Assembly: GCA_020722815.1 (NCBI GenBank) | Contig: DYKB01000011.1 | Coordinates: 49,501 to 113,500 of the forward strand | Direction of reading: 5' to 3' | From: Caldithrix sp. | GTDB taxonomy: Bacteria; Zhuqueibacterota; Zhuqueibacteria; Thermofontimicrobiales; Sulfurfontimicrobiaceae | DNA: 64,000 nucleotides | Part shown: positions 1 through 8,800 of the stretch, piece after piece | Numbering within the stretch: position 1 is the stretch's first letter | How the letters are laid out: each line of letters starts with the position of its first letter | Translations under genes and position numbers: made by a program | The notes under the pieces: generated by a model | What the model was told of the DNA's origin: nothing | The model's database searches: none | Seen by the model: only the letters and a program-made list of their open reading frames with translations

Positions 1-2
1 AT

Positions 3-764
3 GATGATCTGGCGTTGCTCAGTGCCTTCGCTAACCATGCGGCCATTGGTATCGAACAGGCGCAACTTCACGAAAGCATTTTAAAAGAGCGGAAAATCCG
101 CTCCCATCTGGAACGCTACCATTCGCCGGAAATTGTCGATCGGATTGAACAACTAATTTTAAAAGATAAGAGTGAAAAAATCGAGCCTATCGTAACGGAC
201 GTTTCGGTACTTTTTGCCGACATTGTCGGCTTTACGTCCATGCTCGAAAAAATGCAGCCGCTGGAAATTTCTGAATTGCTCAATGAATTTTATCAGCATG
301 CCACGAACATCATCTTCCGCTTTAATGGAACACTGGATAAATTTATCGGCGACAGTGTGATGGCCATATATGGCGCTCCGTTTGTGCTGGAAAATGACGC
401 CGAACGGGCTGTTAAAAGCGCGCTGGAACTGCAGGAAGCCCTCACCCACGTGAATCAAGGACGGCGTCCGGATCGGCAGATTCGTTTGCGAATTGGGATC
501 AATTCCGGAAAAGTCATTGCGGGCGATTTTGGTTCTTACCTGCGAATGGAATATACCGTGCTGGGTGATACCGTGAACACAGCTTCGCGAATCGAATCAC
601 AAATTGCGGCCGCTGGCCAGATTGTGGTTGGTGAAACAACCTATCGCCTGACAAAGGATAAAATTAACTATGACTATCTTGGCGAATTTGATATCCGTGG
701 TAAAGTCGAAAAAATAAAAGCATACCTGGCAAAATCTGCGGTTGATGATCTTCACATTTATTGA
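3..764 (+). CDS. GAF/class III adenylate cyclase, 5'-truncated
   Basis: C-terminal part of a class III nucleotide cyclase that probably makes cAMP as a second messenger. The reading frame is open from base 3, and the first ~25 residues (DLALLSAFANHAAIGIEQA) are the end of a GAF sensor domain, so the gene starts before the window. A short linker helix leads to the catalytic domain. FADIVGFT and FIGDSVMA carry the two metal-binding aspartates. Lys in GTLDKFIGD and Asp in YTVLGDTVN are the base-selecting pair usual for ATP, so adenylate is preferred over guanylate cyclase. The input signal cannot be told because the N-terminal sensor is missing. Cyclase identity is firm; the substrate is inferred from two residues. 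Confidence 0.93.
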   Translation, partial: DDLALLSAFANHAAIGIEQAQLHESILKERKIRSHLERYHSPEIVDRIEQLILKDKSEKIEPIVTDVSVLFADIVGFTSMLEKMQPLEISELLNEFYQHATNIIFRFNGTLDKFIGDSVMAIYGAPFVLENDAERAVKSALELQEALTHVNQGRRPDRQIRLRIGINSGKVIAGDFGSYLRMEYTVLGDTVNTASRIESQIAAAGQIVVGETTYRLTKDKINYDYLGEFDIRGKVEKIKAYLAKSAVDDLHIY

Positions 765-800
765 AATATGGTGTTCCGGATAAAAAAATTGAATGTTTGA

Positions 801-914
801 AACGTAATGCGTGATGCGTAATGCGTGATCAATCTGGAAGACTTCACCTTTTCATGATATATCCCTCACGTTTTACGCGTTATGTTTTACGGATTTCGTT
901 TCACGCATTACGTT
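801..914. repeat. Inverted repeat, CGTAATGCGTGA family copy 1
   Basis: AACGTAATGCGTGA at 801-814 is matched exactly by its reverse complement at 901-914, and short variants of the motif fill the space between. A related pair (GCGTAATGC / GCATTACGC) lies at 41821-41886. The element sits between the cyclase stop and the TRAP genes. It could act as a transcript end for the cyclase, but there is no clear U-tract, so it is called a repeat only. Confidence 0.7.
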
Positions 915-1004
915 TCACGCACGACTTGCTTCAGCAAATTCATTTACCCGCTATTGTGTGAGATGCAAATTTATTAATTTTTTTAAAAATTTATAATTAT
1001 AAAA

Positions 1005-1898
1005 ATGAACGAATTTAAATTAAAACCGTTTAATATGAAATTAAAAATTATAACAGTATCGATACTCGCTGGCCTGCTCATGAATTGCAGCATGCAGCAG
1101 TTGACGCTCCGCGTCATTTCACCTGTCATTGATAATAGTTTGACAGCGTTATTTGAAGAATCAGATTTACAAATCGCACAAACGGCGATTGAAGCTGATT
1201 TAAAATTATTGGAAGGATTGCTCAAATCTGATCCGGAAAATAAAAAATTGCTTTTTTATGCAACTCAGGGCTATACCAGCTATGCCCTCGGCTTTGTCGA
1301 AGATGAAGATCCGGCTCGTGCCCGAATGCTTTATTTGCGCGGCCGTGATTATGGGCTGAAAATTTTAAATCAGCAGCAAAATTTTCAACAGTCGCTCAAT
1401 GGAAATCTGGATCAATTCAGTCTGGCACTCAAAAAGTTAAAAAAATCCGATGTTCCAGCGCTGTTCTGGACCGCCAACGCCTGGGGAAACTGGATTAATA
1501 TCAGCATGACTGATCCCGATGCCCTTGCGGATTTGCCAAAAGTCCAGGAAATGATGCTGCGGGTTATTGAACTCGAACCAGGTTACTTCTACGGCGGGGC
1601 ATATCTGTTTCGCGGTACAATTTTAATGGTCAAGCCGCCAATTATGGGGGGGAATCCCGACGAAGCAAAAGTGCAGTTCGAAAAATGCTTTGAACATAGT
1701 CAGAAAAAATTTTTATTACCATACCTCTTTTTCGCCCGCTACTATGCGGCGAAAATGTTGGATGAAGCACTTTTTGATAGTTTAATTCAACAAATTCTGG
1801 AAACCTCGCTGGACATTCTCCCCGGGCAGCGGCTTCCGAATGCTATTGCCCAGAAAAAAGCCCGGCTGTTATTGGAAAAACGGGAAGAATTGTTTTAA
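1005..1898 (+). CDS. tatT: TRAP-associated lipoprotein TatT-like (T-component)
   Basis: Putative lipoprotein of the TatT family, helical TPR-like proteins encoded beside TRAP transporters and first characterised in Treponema pallidum. An N-terminal signal ends in a lipobox (AGLLMNC), giving a lipidated Cys. The body is alpha-helical, with the family-like stretch FYGGAYLFRGTILMVKPP and the near-neighbour MGGNPDEAKVQFEKCF. The start is uncertain: ATG at 1005 or an in-frame ATG at 1035 (MKLKIITV) that gives a compact lipoprotein signal; neither has a good Shine-Dalgarno site. It lies 14 bp before the TRAP solute receptor, so it likely hands ligand to, or binds, that receptor in the periplasm. 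Confidence 0.85.
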   Translation: MNEFKLKPFNMKLKIITVSILAGLLMNCSMQQLTLRVISPVIDNSLTALFEESDLQIAQTAIEADLKLLEGLLKSDPENKKLLFYATQGYTSYALGFVEDEDPARARMLYLRGRDYGLKILNQQQNFQQSLNGNLDQFSLALKKLKKSDVPALFWTANAWGNWINISMTDPDALADLPKVQEMMLRVIELEPGYFYGGAYLFRGTILMVKPPIMGGNPDEAKVQFEKCFEHSQKKFLLPYLFFARYYAAKMLDEALFDSLIQQILETSLDILPGQRLPNAIAQKKARLLLEKREELF

Positions 1899-1912
1899 AT
1901 TAAGGAGTAGAA

Positions 1913-2920
1913 ATGCGAATTTATTATTTTATCTTTTTAATATTATTCTCTTCATTTTATAATTCATCAGCCCAAAAGGACCCGATTAAATTTGCCTCGC
2001 TGGCACCGGAAGGTTCAACCTGGCTCAATGTCATGAAAGAATACAACGCCGCATTACGTCAGGAAACAGGGGGAAAACTTGGTTTTAAAATCTATGCCGG
2101 TGGTATCCTGGGGGATGAAAAAAATGTTTTGCGAAAAATTCGGTTAGGGCAATTACATAGTGCCGGTTTTACCGGCGTCGGCCTGGGTGAAATTTTGCCG
2201 GAAGTCCGAATTTTTGATTCTCCATTTCTTTTCCAGAACTATGACGAAGTGGATTTTATCACTAACAAATTTTATGACCGTTTTGCAAAGGCTTTTGAAG
2301 CGAAAGGTTATATCCTGCTGGGATGGGCTGAAGTTGGATTTGTCTATGTTTTCTCCAACATCCCGATTACGAAAAAAGCGGATATGAATAAAATCAAAAT
2401 CTGGATGTGGGAAGGCGATCCGGTGGTGCGCGCAACTTTTGAAGCACTCGATATTAAGGCGCGATCACTTTCTGTCATTGAAGTGATGACCGCCTTACAA
2501 ACGGGCATGGTGGACGCGGTTTACACATCCCCGCTGGCGATTATTGGCCTGCAATGGTTTACCAAAGTCAAATATATGATGAAATTCCCGCTGGCCGATG
2601 CAGCGGGTGCTGTGCTTATTTCCAAAGATAAATTTGATAAACTGAGTCTGGAAAATCAACAAATTTTATTGAAAAATGGTCGAAAATATCTCGATAAACT
2701 GAAGGAACTCAGTCGGCAGGACAATGAAAAATCCATTGAGACATTAAAGAAAAATGGAATTCAAATCATTTCACCTCCTGATAGTAAGGAATTGGCTGAA
2801 TTGATGAGCGCTGGTCAACAAGCACGACGATTGATGGCCGATAAACTATTTTCAAGTGCGTTATTGAACGAAGTCGAAACAGCGCTTCAAGAATTCCGAA
2901 AAAATCAGACAAAAAAATAA
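1913..2920 (+). CDS. dctP: TRAP transporter solute-binding protein DctP
   Basis: Periplasmic solute receptor of a tripartite ATP-independent (TRAP) transporter. An N-terminal signal peptide (about residues 1-20, ending SSAQ) is followed by a DctP fold: KFASLAPEGSTWLNVMKEY, then GGILGDEKNVLRKIRLGQL, and the central WMWEGDPVVRATFEAL region holding the usual ligand-contacting Arg. Its 335 residues are normal for the family. A Shine-Dalgarno AAGGAG lies just upstream of the ATG. In TRAP systems the receptor captures a carboxylate or similar organic acid and delivers it to the DctQM permease; the substrate here cannot be read from sequence. The gene follows tatT closely and precedes dctQ by ~390 bp. 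Confidence 0.95.
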   Translation: MRIYYFIFLILFSSFYNSSAQKDPIKFASLAPEGSTWLNVMKEYNAALRQETGGKLGFKIYAGGILGDEKNVLRKIRLGQLHSAGFTGVGLGEILPEVRIFDSPFLFQNYDEVDFITNKFYDRFAKAFEAKGYILLGWAEVGFVYVFSNIPITKKADMNKIKIWMWEGDPVVRATFEALDIKARSLSVIEVMTALQTGMVDAVYTSPLAIIGLQWFTKVKYMMKFPLADAAGAVLISKDKFDKLSLENQQILLKNGRKYLDKLKELSRQDNEKSIETLKKNGIQIISPPDSKELAELMSAGQQARRLMADKLFSSALLNEVETALQEFRKNQTKK

Positions 2921-3314
2921 TTGAGGTGGGTAATTCCAGGTTCCCTTCCATTGCCCAGATGAAGTACGGTTAAATCAGCTTCAAATTTATATTCCTGATC
3001 CATAACGAATTATGTTGGCGGGTTCAGTGTTCAAGGTTCACGGCTAGAAACCCTTCATTTTGAGTCGTTTTTAATCCTGAACCAGAAATAATTGAACCCT
3101 GAACCTGGGTCGTCACCCGATCTTAGACAATATCTTATCAGGTTGACTTGCTTATTCTCCTTCTGAAAACATAGATCGCGAAGGCAGATGTAAAAAATTC
3201 TGTATGGAAATCAGGATAAATTTATACAAAACAAAATTACTGAAATCAAAACAACCAGGATGGCAAGGAGTCAAATTGATAAATTTGGATTGAATTTACT
3301 TAAAAAGGTTTATC
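2921..3314. repeat. dctP-dctQ intergenic, GTTCA/TGAACC inverted repeat
   Basis: A 394-bp gap inside what is otherwise a TRAP operon. It holds an inverted repeat with GGTTCA-type motifs at 3021-3040 and TGAACC-type motifs at 3092-3105. A related pair lies at 28313-28453. No gene is seen. The repeat may separate dctP from the permease genes and lower their expression relative to the abundant receptor; that is inference. Confidence 0.55.
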
Positions 3315-3818
3315 ATGAGAATTTTAAATTTAATCGACAATTGGATTGAAAAATTTGAAAATGCACTGCTCGTCTTTTTTGTCAGTGTGATGATTTTACT
3401 GGCATTTTTCGAAATCCCACTCTCGAAATTCATCCCAATGAATCGCTCGGAAACTTTATTGCGCCATCTGGTACTTTGGATCGGATTTCTGGGGGCAACA
3501 CTGGCAACGCGCGATGAACGTCATATCAATATCGATGTACTCTCGAGATTTGTGAAAGGCCGCAAAAAAAAAGTTTGTCAAATTTTTACGAATCTCTTTT
3601 CCATGCTCATCACGATCGTTTTTACTTATGCATCACTTCAGGTTATCAAGGATTCAAAAGAATTCGGTGAAACGATTGTCATTTTTATGGAAATTCCCAC
3701 CTGGATCCTGCAACTGATTTTCGTTTTCGGATTTGGATTAATGAGCTTTCGGTTTCTGTTGAAATCGTTGAATCTGATTCAAAATCTGTTTCAAAGCCGT
3801 CAGGAGGTGAAAGCATGA
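3315..3818 (+). CDS. dctQ: TRAP transporter small permease DctQ
   Basis: Small membrane subunit of the TRAP transporter, 167 residues with four predicted membrane helices. The conserved DctQ core is visible: SETLLRHLVLWIGFLGATLA followed by RDERHINIDVLSRF, the usual cytoplasmic-loop motif of the family. Its stop overlaps the dctM start by 4 bp (ATGA at 3815-3818), which indicates translational coupling. It scaffolds the large permease DctM in the inner membrane. Confidence 0.94.
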   Translation: MRILNLIDNWIEKFENALLVFFVSVMILLAFFEIPLSKFIPMNRSETLLRHLVLWIGFLGATLATRDERHINIDVLSRFVKGRKKKVCQIFTNLFSMLITIVFTYASLQVIKDSKEFGETIVIFMEIPTWILQLIFVFGFGLMSFRFLLKSLNLIQNLFQSRQEVKA

Positions 3819-5146
3819 GTGGGCTCATCGTCACCATTGGTTTAATTCTTTTCGCTTTTCTGGGAACGGCGTTGTTTTTAATCATCGGCTCGGTCCCATT
3901 ATTCGCCTCTTTACTCAGTGATCAACCGATTTCTGTGATCATTGGTGAAATGTTCGAACGAATCACGGGGGTACCCACGCTATTGGCGATTCCACTTTTT
4001 ACCTTCGCTGGTTATATGCTGGCCGAAAGTAAAACACCACAGCGGCTGGTTAATTTATCCAACGCGATGTTTGGTTGGCTTCGCGGGGGGTTAGCGGTCG
4101 TCGCCCTCGTCTGCTGCGCGATTTTTACCGCCTTTACTGGTGCGTCCGGCGTAACCATTATCGCCATCGGGGGCCTCCTCTACCCCATCCTGATTCGCGA
4201 AAAATATCCGGAAAAATTCAGTCTGGGACTTTTGACATCATCAGGAAGTCTGGGGCTCCTTTTTCCGCCCAGTTTACCAATTATTATTTATGGCGTCGTG
4301 GCACTCAATAGTCTTTCATTGACAGGGATGCAAGCTGCCAGTCCTTCGGAAATTCCGACTATCGATAATCTATTCAAAGCTTGTTTTCTACCGGGAATTT
4401 TACTGGTGGTGATGCTTTCAGGTTACAGTATCTATAAAGGACATAAAGCCCGAATTCCGACAATACCATTTAGTATTAAAAATTTCCGGAAAGCGGTGCG
4501 TGAGGCAATTTGGGAGTTGCCATTGCCAATTATTATCATCGGTGGAATTTATGGCGGCTATTTTACCCCAACCAAAGCCGCGGCAGTCACGGCATTTTAT
4601 GTGCTGATCACCGAAGTTTTTATCTATCGCGATTTAAGTTTGACCAAAGATGTGCCCCGCATCATGCGTGAAAGCATGTTACTCGTGGGCAGCATTCTGG
4701 TTATCCTGGGAATGGCTTTTGGATTGACCAATTATCTCATCGATCAGGAGGTACCGCAAAAGATTCTGGATTTTATGAAAAATTTCATCACCAGTAAGAT
4801 TCTTTTTCTAATTACCCTGAATATTTTCCTGTTGATTGTCGGCTGTATGATGGACATTTTTTCGGCGCTGGTCGTTGTTGTTCCATTGATAATCCCGGTG
4901 GCAGTTCAGTTTGGTGTGAATCCGATTCATCTGGGGGTGATTTTCCTCACCAATCTGGAAATTGGCTATTCAACCCCACCGGTTGGATTAAATCTGTTCA
5001 TCTCCAGTTTCCGATTTAATAAACCGATTTTAAAATTGTATCAAGCCGCAGTACCATTTTTAGCGATATTATTAATCGCCTTGTTAATTATTACTTACTG
5101 GCCAGAATTGAGTTTATGGCTGGTTAATTTTACTATAGCACAATAA
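3815..5146 (+). CDS. dctM: TRAP transporter large permease DctM
   Basis: Large, ion-driven permease subunit of the TRAP transporter (443 residues, about 12 hydrophobic segments), the full length expected for the family. The family signatures TGASGVTIIAIGGLLYP, LGLLFPPSLPIIIYG and LEIGYSTPPVGLNLF are all present; the second and third are the paired re-entrant/ion-binding regions. It uses the Na+ or H+ gradient to import the ligand delivered by DctP. It overlaps dctQ by 4 bp and is followed by a hairpin at 5155-5176 that likely ends the operon. Confidence 0.96.
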   Translation: MSGLIVTIGLILFAFLGTALFLIIGSVPLFASLLSDQPISVIIGEMFERITGVPTLLAIPLFTFAGYMLAESKTPQRLVNLSNAMFGWLRGGLAVVALVCCAIFTAFTGASGVTIIAIGGLLYPILIREKYPEKFSLGLLTSSGSLGLLFPPSLPIIIYGVVALNSLSLTGMQAASPSEIPTIDNLFKACFLPGILLVVMLSGYSIYKGHKARIPTIPFSIKNFRKAVREAIWELPLPIIIIGGIYGGYFTPTKAAAVTAFYVLITEVFIYRDLSLTKDVPRIMRESMLLVGSILVILGMAFGLTNYLIDQEVPQKILDFMKNFITSKILFLITLNIFLLIVGCMMDIFSALVVVVPLIIPVAVQFGVNPIHLGVIFLTNLEIGYSTPPVGLNLFISSFRFNKPILKLYQAAVPFLAILLIALLIITYWPELSLWLVNFTIAQ

Positions 5147-5154
5147 TTCAAAAG

Positions 5155-5181
5155 TGCAATGCCTTTTCGCATTGCAAATTT
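5155..5181 (+). terminator. Likely intrinsic terminator after dctM
   Basis: A perfect 8-bp stem (TGCAATGC, six-base loop, GCATTGCA) begins 9 bp after the dctM stop and is followed by the weakly U-rich AATTTAAGG. Position and structure suit the end of the TRAP operon; the short U-tract keeps confidence moderate. Confidence 0.55.
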
Positions 5182-5838
5182 AAGGAATGTGGGTAATGCA
5201 TTCATACCTAAAAAATCTAAAATGGAAATTTTTGATATTCAGAATCAATGTAAGCCCCCTCTCCTCTCTCCTCCAAATTCCAAAAAGCAGATTTGGGGGA
5301 GAGAAACTCTGGTTTCCTCCCCCATTTTCGCTTTTTGAAAACGGGGAGCTACGGAGGGAGTCCATAATTACTGAAAACGATTCCTTTTAGAATTTCCGGT
5401 CATAAATTTAATCAGAAAAATTTATGCTCCAATCCATTACCGTATTCATTTTATTTTATGGTGAACGTTTAATTTTTTTTACATCCGAATTGCCCTCACC
5501 CCAACCCTTTCTCACAGGGCGAGGGGGTAGCTATTCCCTCTCCCTCCAGACCTGAGCGTGTCCCTCATTTTTTACTGGGCACGGGGAAAAAGGCAATCAA
5601 TCGCCTGAGGATAAATCCTCAGGCTAAAAATATACAAGCATCCTAAAGGGTGCTCAGAATCCCCAGGGCGCTTGAGCGTCCTTGAATCTTTGAGCCTGAG
5701 GGTTTACCCTCAGGCGTCAAGATTAGCCCAAAGGGTGAGGGCGGGCGTTGCTTGATTTAATAATATACAGTAATGAAATTTTACTGCGTCAGTTACGAAT
5801 TCATCAACCCAAAATTTGTTTAACAAAGGAAAATCGCG
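5182..5838. repeat. Hairpin-rich intergenic region before gltB
   Basis: About 660 bp without a credible gene. 5492-5585 is a copy of the CCCTCACCCC family also found near 52.0, 52.2 and 59.5 kb. 5603-5735 packs several small hairpins: GCCTGAGG..CCTCAGGC types at 5603-5624 and 5694-5715, AGCATCC..GGGTGCT at 5637-5654, and GGCGC..GCGTC near 5667-5682. The gltB Shine-Dalgarno (AAAGGA, 5824-5829) lies at the right edge. The hairpins may act on read-through or mRNA stability. Confidence 0.6.
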
Positions 5839-8800
5839 TTGAATCGATCAAGATCAGAAAACGACACAATAAATCAAAAAATATCACCTACTCCAAAAAA
5901 TATAAATGCCGCAGGATTTTCTCAACCATTCGGTTTATATAATCCATCCAACGAACATGATAGCTGCGGCGTGGGCTTCCTCGCACGACTGGATGGAAAA
6001 CCGCAGCATTCTATTATCCGGGATGCTATTCAAATTCTCATTAATTTAGAACATCGCGGTGCAGTGGGCGGCGATAAAGCCACCGGCGACGGTGCAGGTC
6101 TTCTGATAAAAATTCCGGATTTTTTCTTCCGAAAGCAGCAGACAGAAATGCAATTTTATTTACCCCACCCCGGACACTACGCCGTTGGAATGACTTTTTT
6201 GCCTACGGATCCACAGCTATCAGAAAAATGTCAAACCGCTTTTGAAAAAATCGTGGCTGAGGAAGGTGGAGAAGTACTGGGCTGGCGTAAAGTGTCCACC
6301 TCCGATGACCATCTGGGTGAACTGGCACGGAGCACTGAGCCAGTTATCAGGCAAATTTTTATTGCGCCAGGAAAAATTGCGCTTAAAGATTTCGAACGAA
6401 AACTCTATGTCATCCGTCGGCTGGTGGAAAAAGAAGTTCTGAAAATAGAAAATCACGATACCAGTCAGTTTTATATCTGCAGTTTATCCAGCCGAACGCT
6501 GGTTTATAAAGGACTGCTTTCGGGTAGCCAGATTAAAGCTTTTTATCCGGATTTGCAGGATCCGGATTTTCAAAGCCCGTTTTCGCTCCTTCATCAGCGT
6601 TATAGCACCAACACACTGCCAACCTGGAATCTGGCACAACCTTTTCGGTTTTTAGCCCATAATGGTGAAATCAATACACTGAAAGGCAATATCAGCCGAA
6701 TGAAAGGCCGTGAAGGAATTCTCAAATCGCCGTTTTTTAACAGCGATATTGAAAAAATCATTCCGATTCTCAATGAAAAAGGCAGTGACTCGGCTATTTT
6801 CGACAACGCATTTGAATTATTGGTAATGGGCGGGCGTTCGCTGCCCCATGCCATGATGATGATGATTCCTGAAGCTTACGGTCCCCGGATTAAGATGAGT
6901 GAAGATAAACGCGCCTTTTATGAATATCATTCCGCTCTCATGGAGCCCTGGGATGGACCCGCCGCCATTACGTTTACTGACGGCGAATGGATTGGGGGAA
7001 CCCTTGATCGGAATGGACTTCGCCCGGCACGCTATACCATCACCCGCGATGGCCTGATTGTGCTGGCGTCCGAAACCGGTGTGCTGGATATTCCGCCAGA
7101 AACGATTTTAAGTCGCGGACGACTACAGCCCGGCAAAATGTTTTTGGTTAATCTGAAACAAAATCGCATCGTACCGGATAATGAAATCAAAGCGAAAATT
7201 TCCCGGCAGCGGCCTTATCGTCGCTGGGTAAAAGATTATCGGATGGAATTGCGCGGTCTATTTTCACCATCCAAAATTTTACGGGAGGATCCGGACATCC
7301 TTCGCCAAAAACAGCAGGCATTTGGATATACGGAAGAGGATTTGAAAATCGTCCTGAAACCCATGGCCACCCGCGGTCAGGAAGCAATCGGTTCCATGGG
7401 AAATGATGCGGCGCTGGCCGTGCTTTCCCATAAGCCGCAAATTCTTTTCGCCTATTTCAAACAACTGTTCGCCCAGGTGACCAATCCGCCAATTGACCCA
7501 CTGCGTGAGGAACTGGTCATGTCACTGGAAAGTTTTGTAGGCGTTGAAACGAACCTCCTGGAAGAAGCGCCTGAATTTTATCGCGGTTTAAAATTATATC
7601 ACCCCATATTAACACCGGGTGATATGACCAATATTCGAAATGCCAGTCATCAAAATATCATCACGCGCAATATTGATCTGCTTTTCCCGGCCAATGACGG
7701 CCATAATGCGCTCAAGAATGCGTTGGATACCATTTTTAGACAGGCCGATGAAAGTATCGCCAATGGTGCGACCATGCTGGTCTTGACTGACCGCAATATC
7801 GATCGGGATCACGTTCCCATTCCGTCTTTGTTGGCACTTTCCGGCTTGCATCATTATTTAAATAATAAAGGAATGCGAACCGCGGTTGGAATTATCGTAG
7901 AAACAGGTGAAGCCCGCGAAGTCATGCATTTTGCCCTGCTGGTTTCGTTTGGGGCCGATGCGATTTGTCCTTATCTGGCATTTTCCACCGTGCATGATAT
8001 GGCCGTATCGGGATACCTGGGTGCAGATATCACGCCGGAAGAGGCCATGGATAATTATGTGGTTGCGATTAAAAAAGGCCTGTTAAAAACATTGAGCCGC
8101 ATGGGGATTTCAACGCTCCATAGCTTTTATGGCTCGCAAATTTTTGAAGCCGTCGGGATTGGAGCCGAGGTGATTCGTGATTATTTCCCCGGCACCATTT
8201 CCAGGGTCGGTGGTATTGGTCTGTCGGAGATTGCAGCCGAGGCAATTAAACGTCATCAATGGGCATTTCCGGCAAAAGGAAAAAATAGTAAATTACTCGA
8301 CGTGGGAGGTGCCTATCAGATTCGCAAAGATGGCGAAAAACATCTCTGGACGCCGGAAGCAATTTATAAACTCCAATTGGCAACCCGCACCAATGACTAT
8401 CGCATCTATAAAGAATATTCCAGCGCGGTTGATGAACAGTCCGAATTCAAAGCCACGCTTCGCAGCTTATTTCGTTTCAAAACGACCAAATCCATTCCGA
8501 TTGAAGAAGTGGAGCCGGTTGAAAATATTGTCAAACGATTCGTTACCGCGGCCATGTCATTTGGTTCTATCAGCAAGGAAGCCCATGAAGCCATTGCCAT
8601 TGCGATGAATCGGCTAGGGGGACGGAGTAATTCCGGTGAAGGTGGTGAAGACCCGGCCCGCTATATCCCCTTACCCAATGGCGATAGCAAACGCTCGCGA
8701 ATCAAGCAGGTGGCTTCGGGTCGTTTTGGCGTTACAACACAATATTTAATGAACGCGGATGAATTGCAAATTAAAATGGCACAGGGCGCAAAACCTGGCG

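Noticed and set aside
5182..5838. Riboswitch or leader RNA before gltB
   Set aside because: The hairpins are simple palindromes of the dispersed kind and do not match any riboswitch core I know, such as the glutamine class.
8177..8608. 143-codon plus-strand open frame inside gltB
   Set aside because: Out-of-frame shadow of a fully conserved gene, no start signal.
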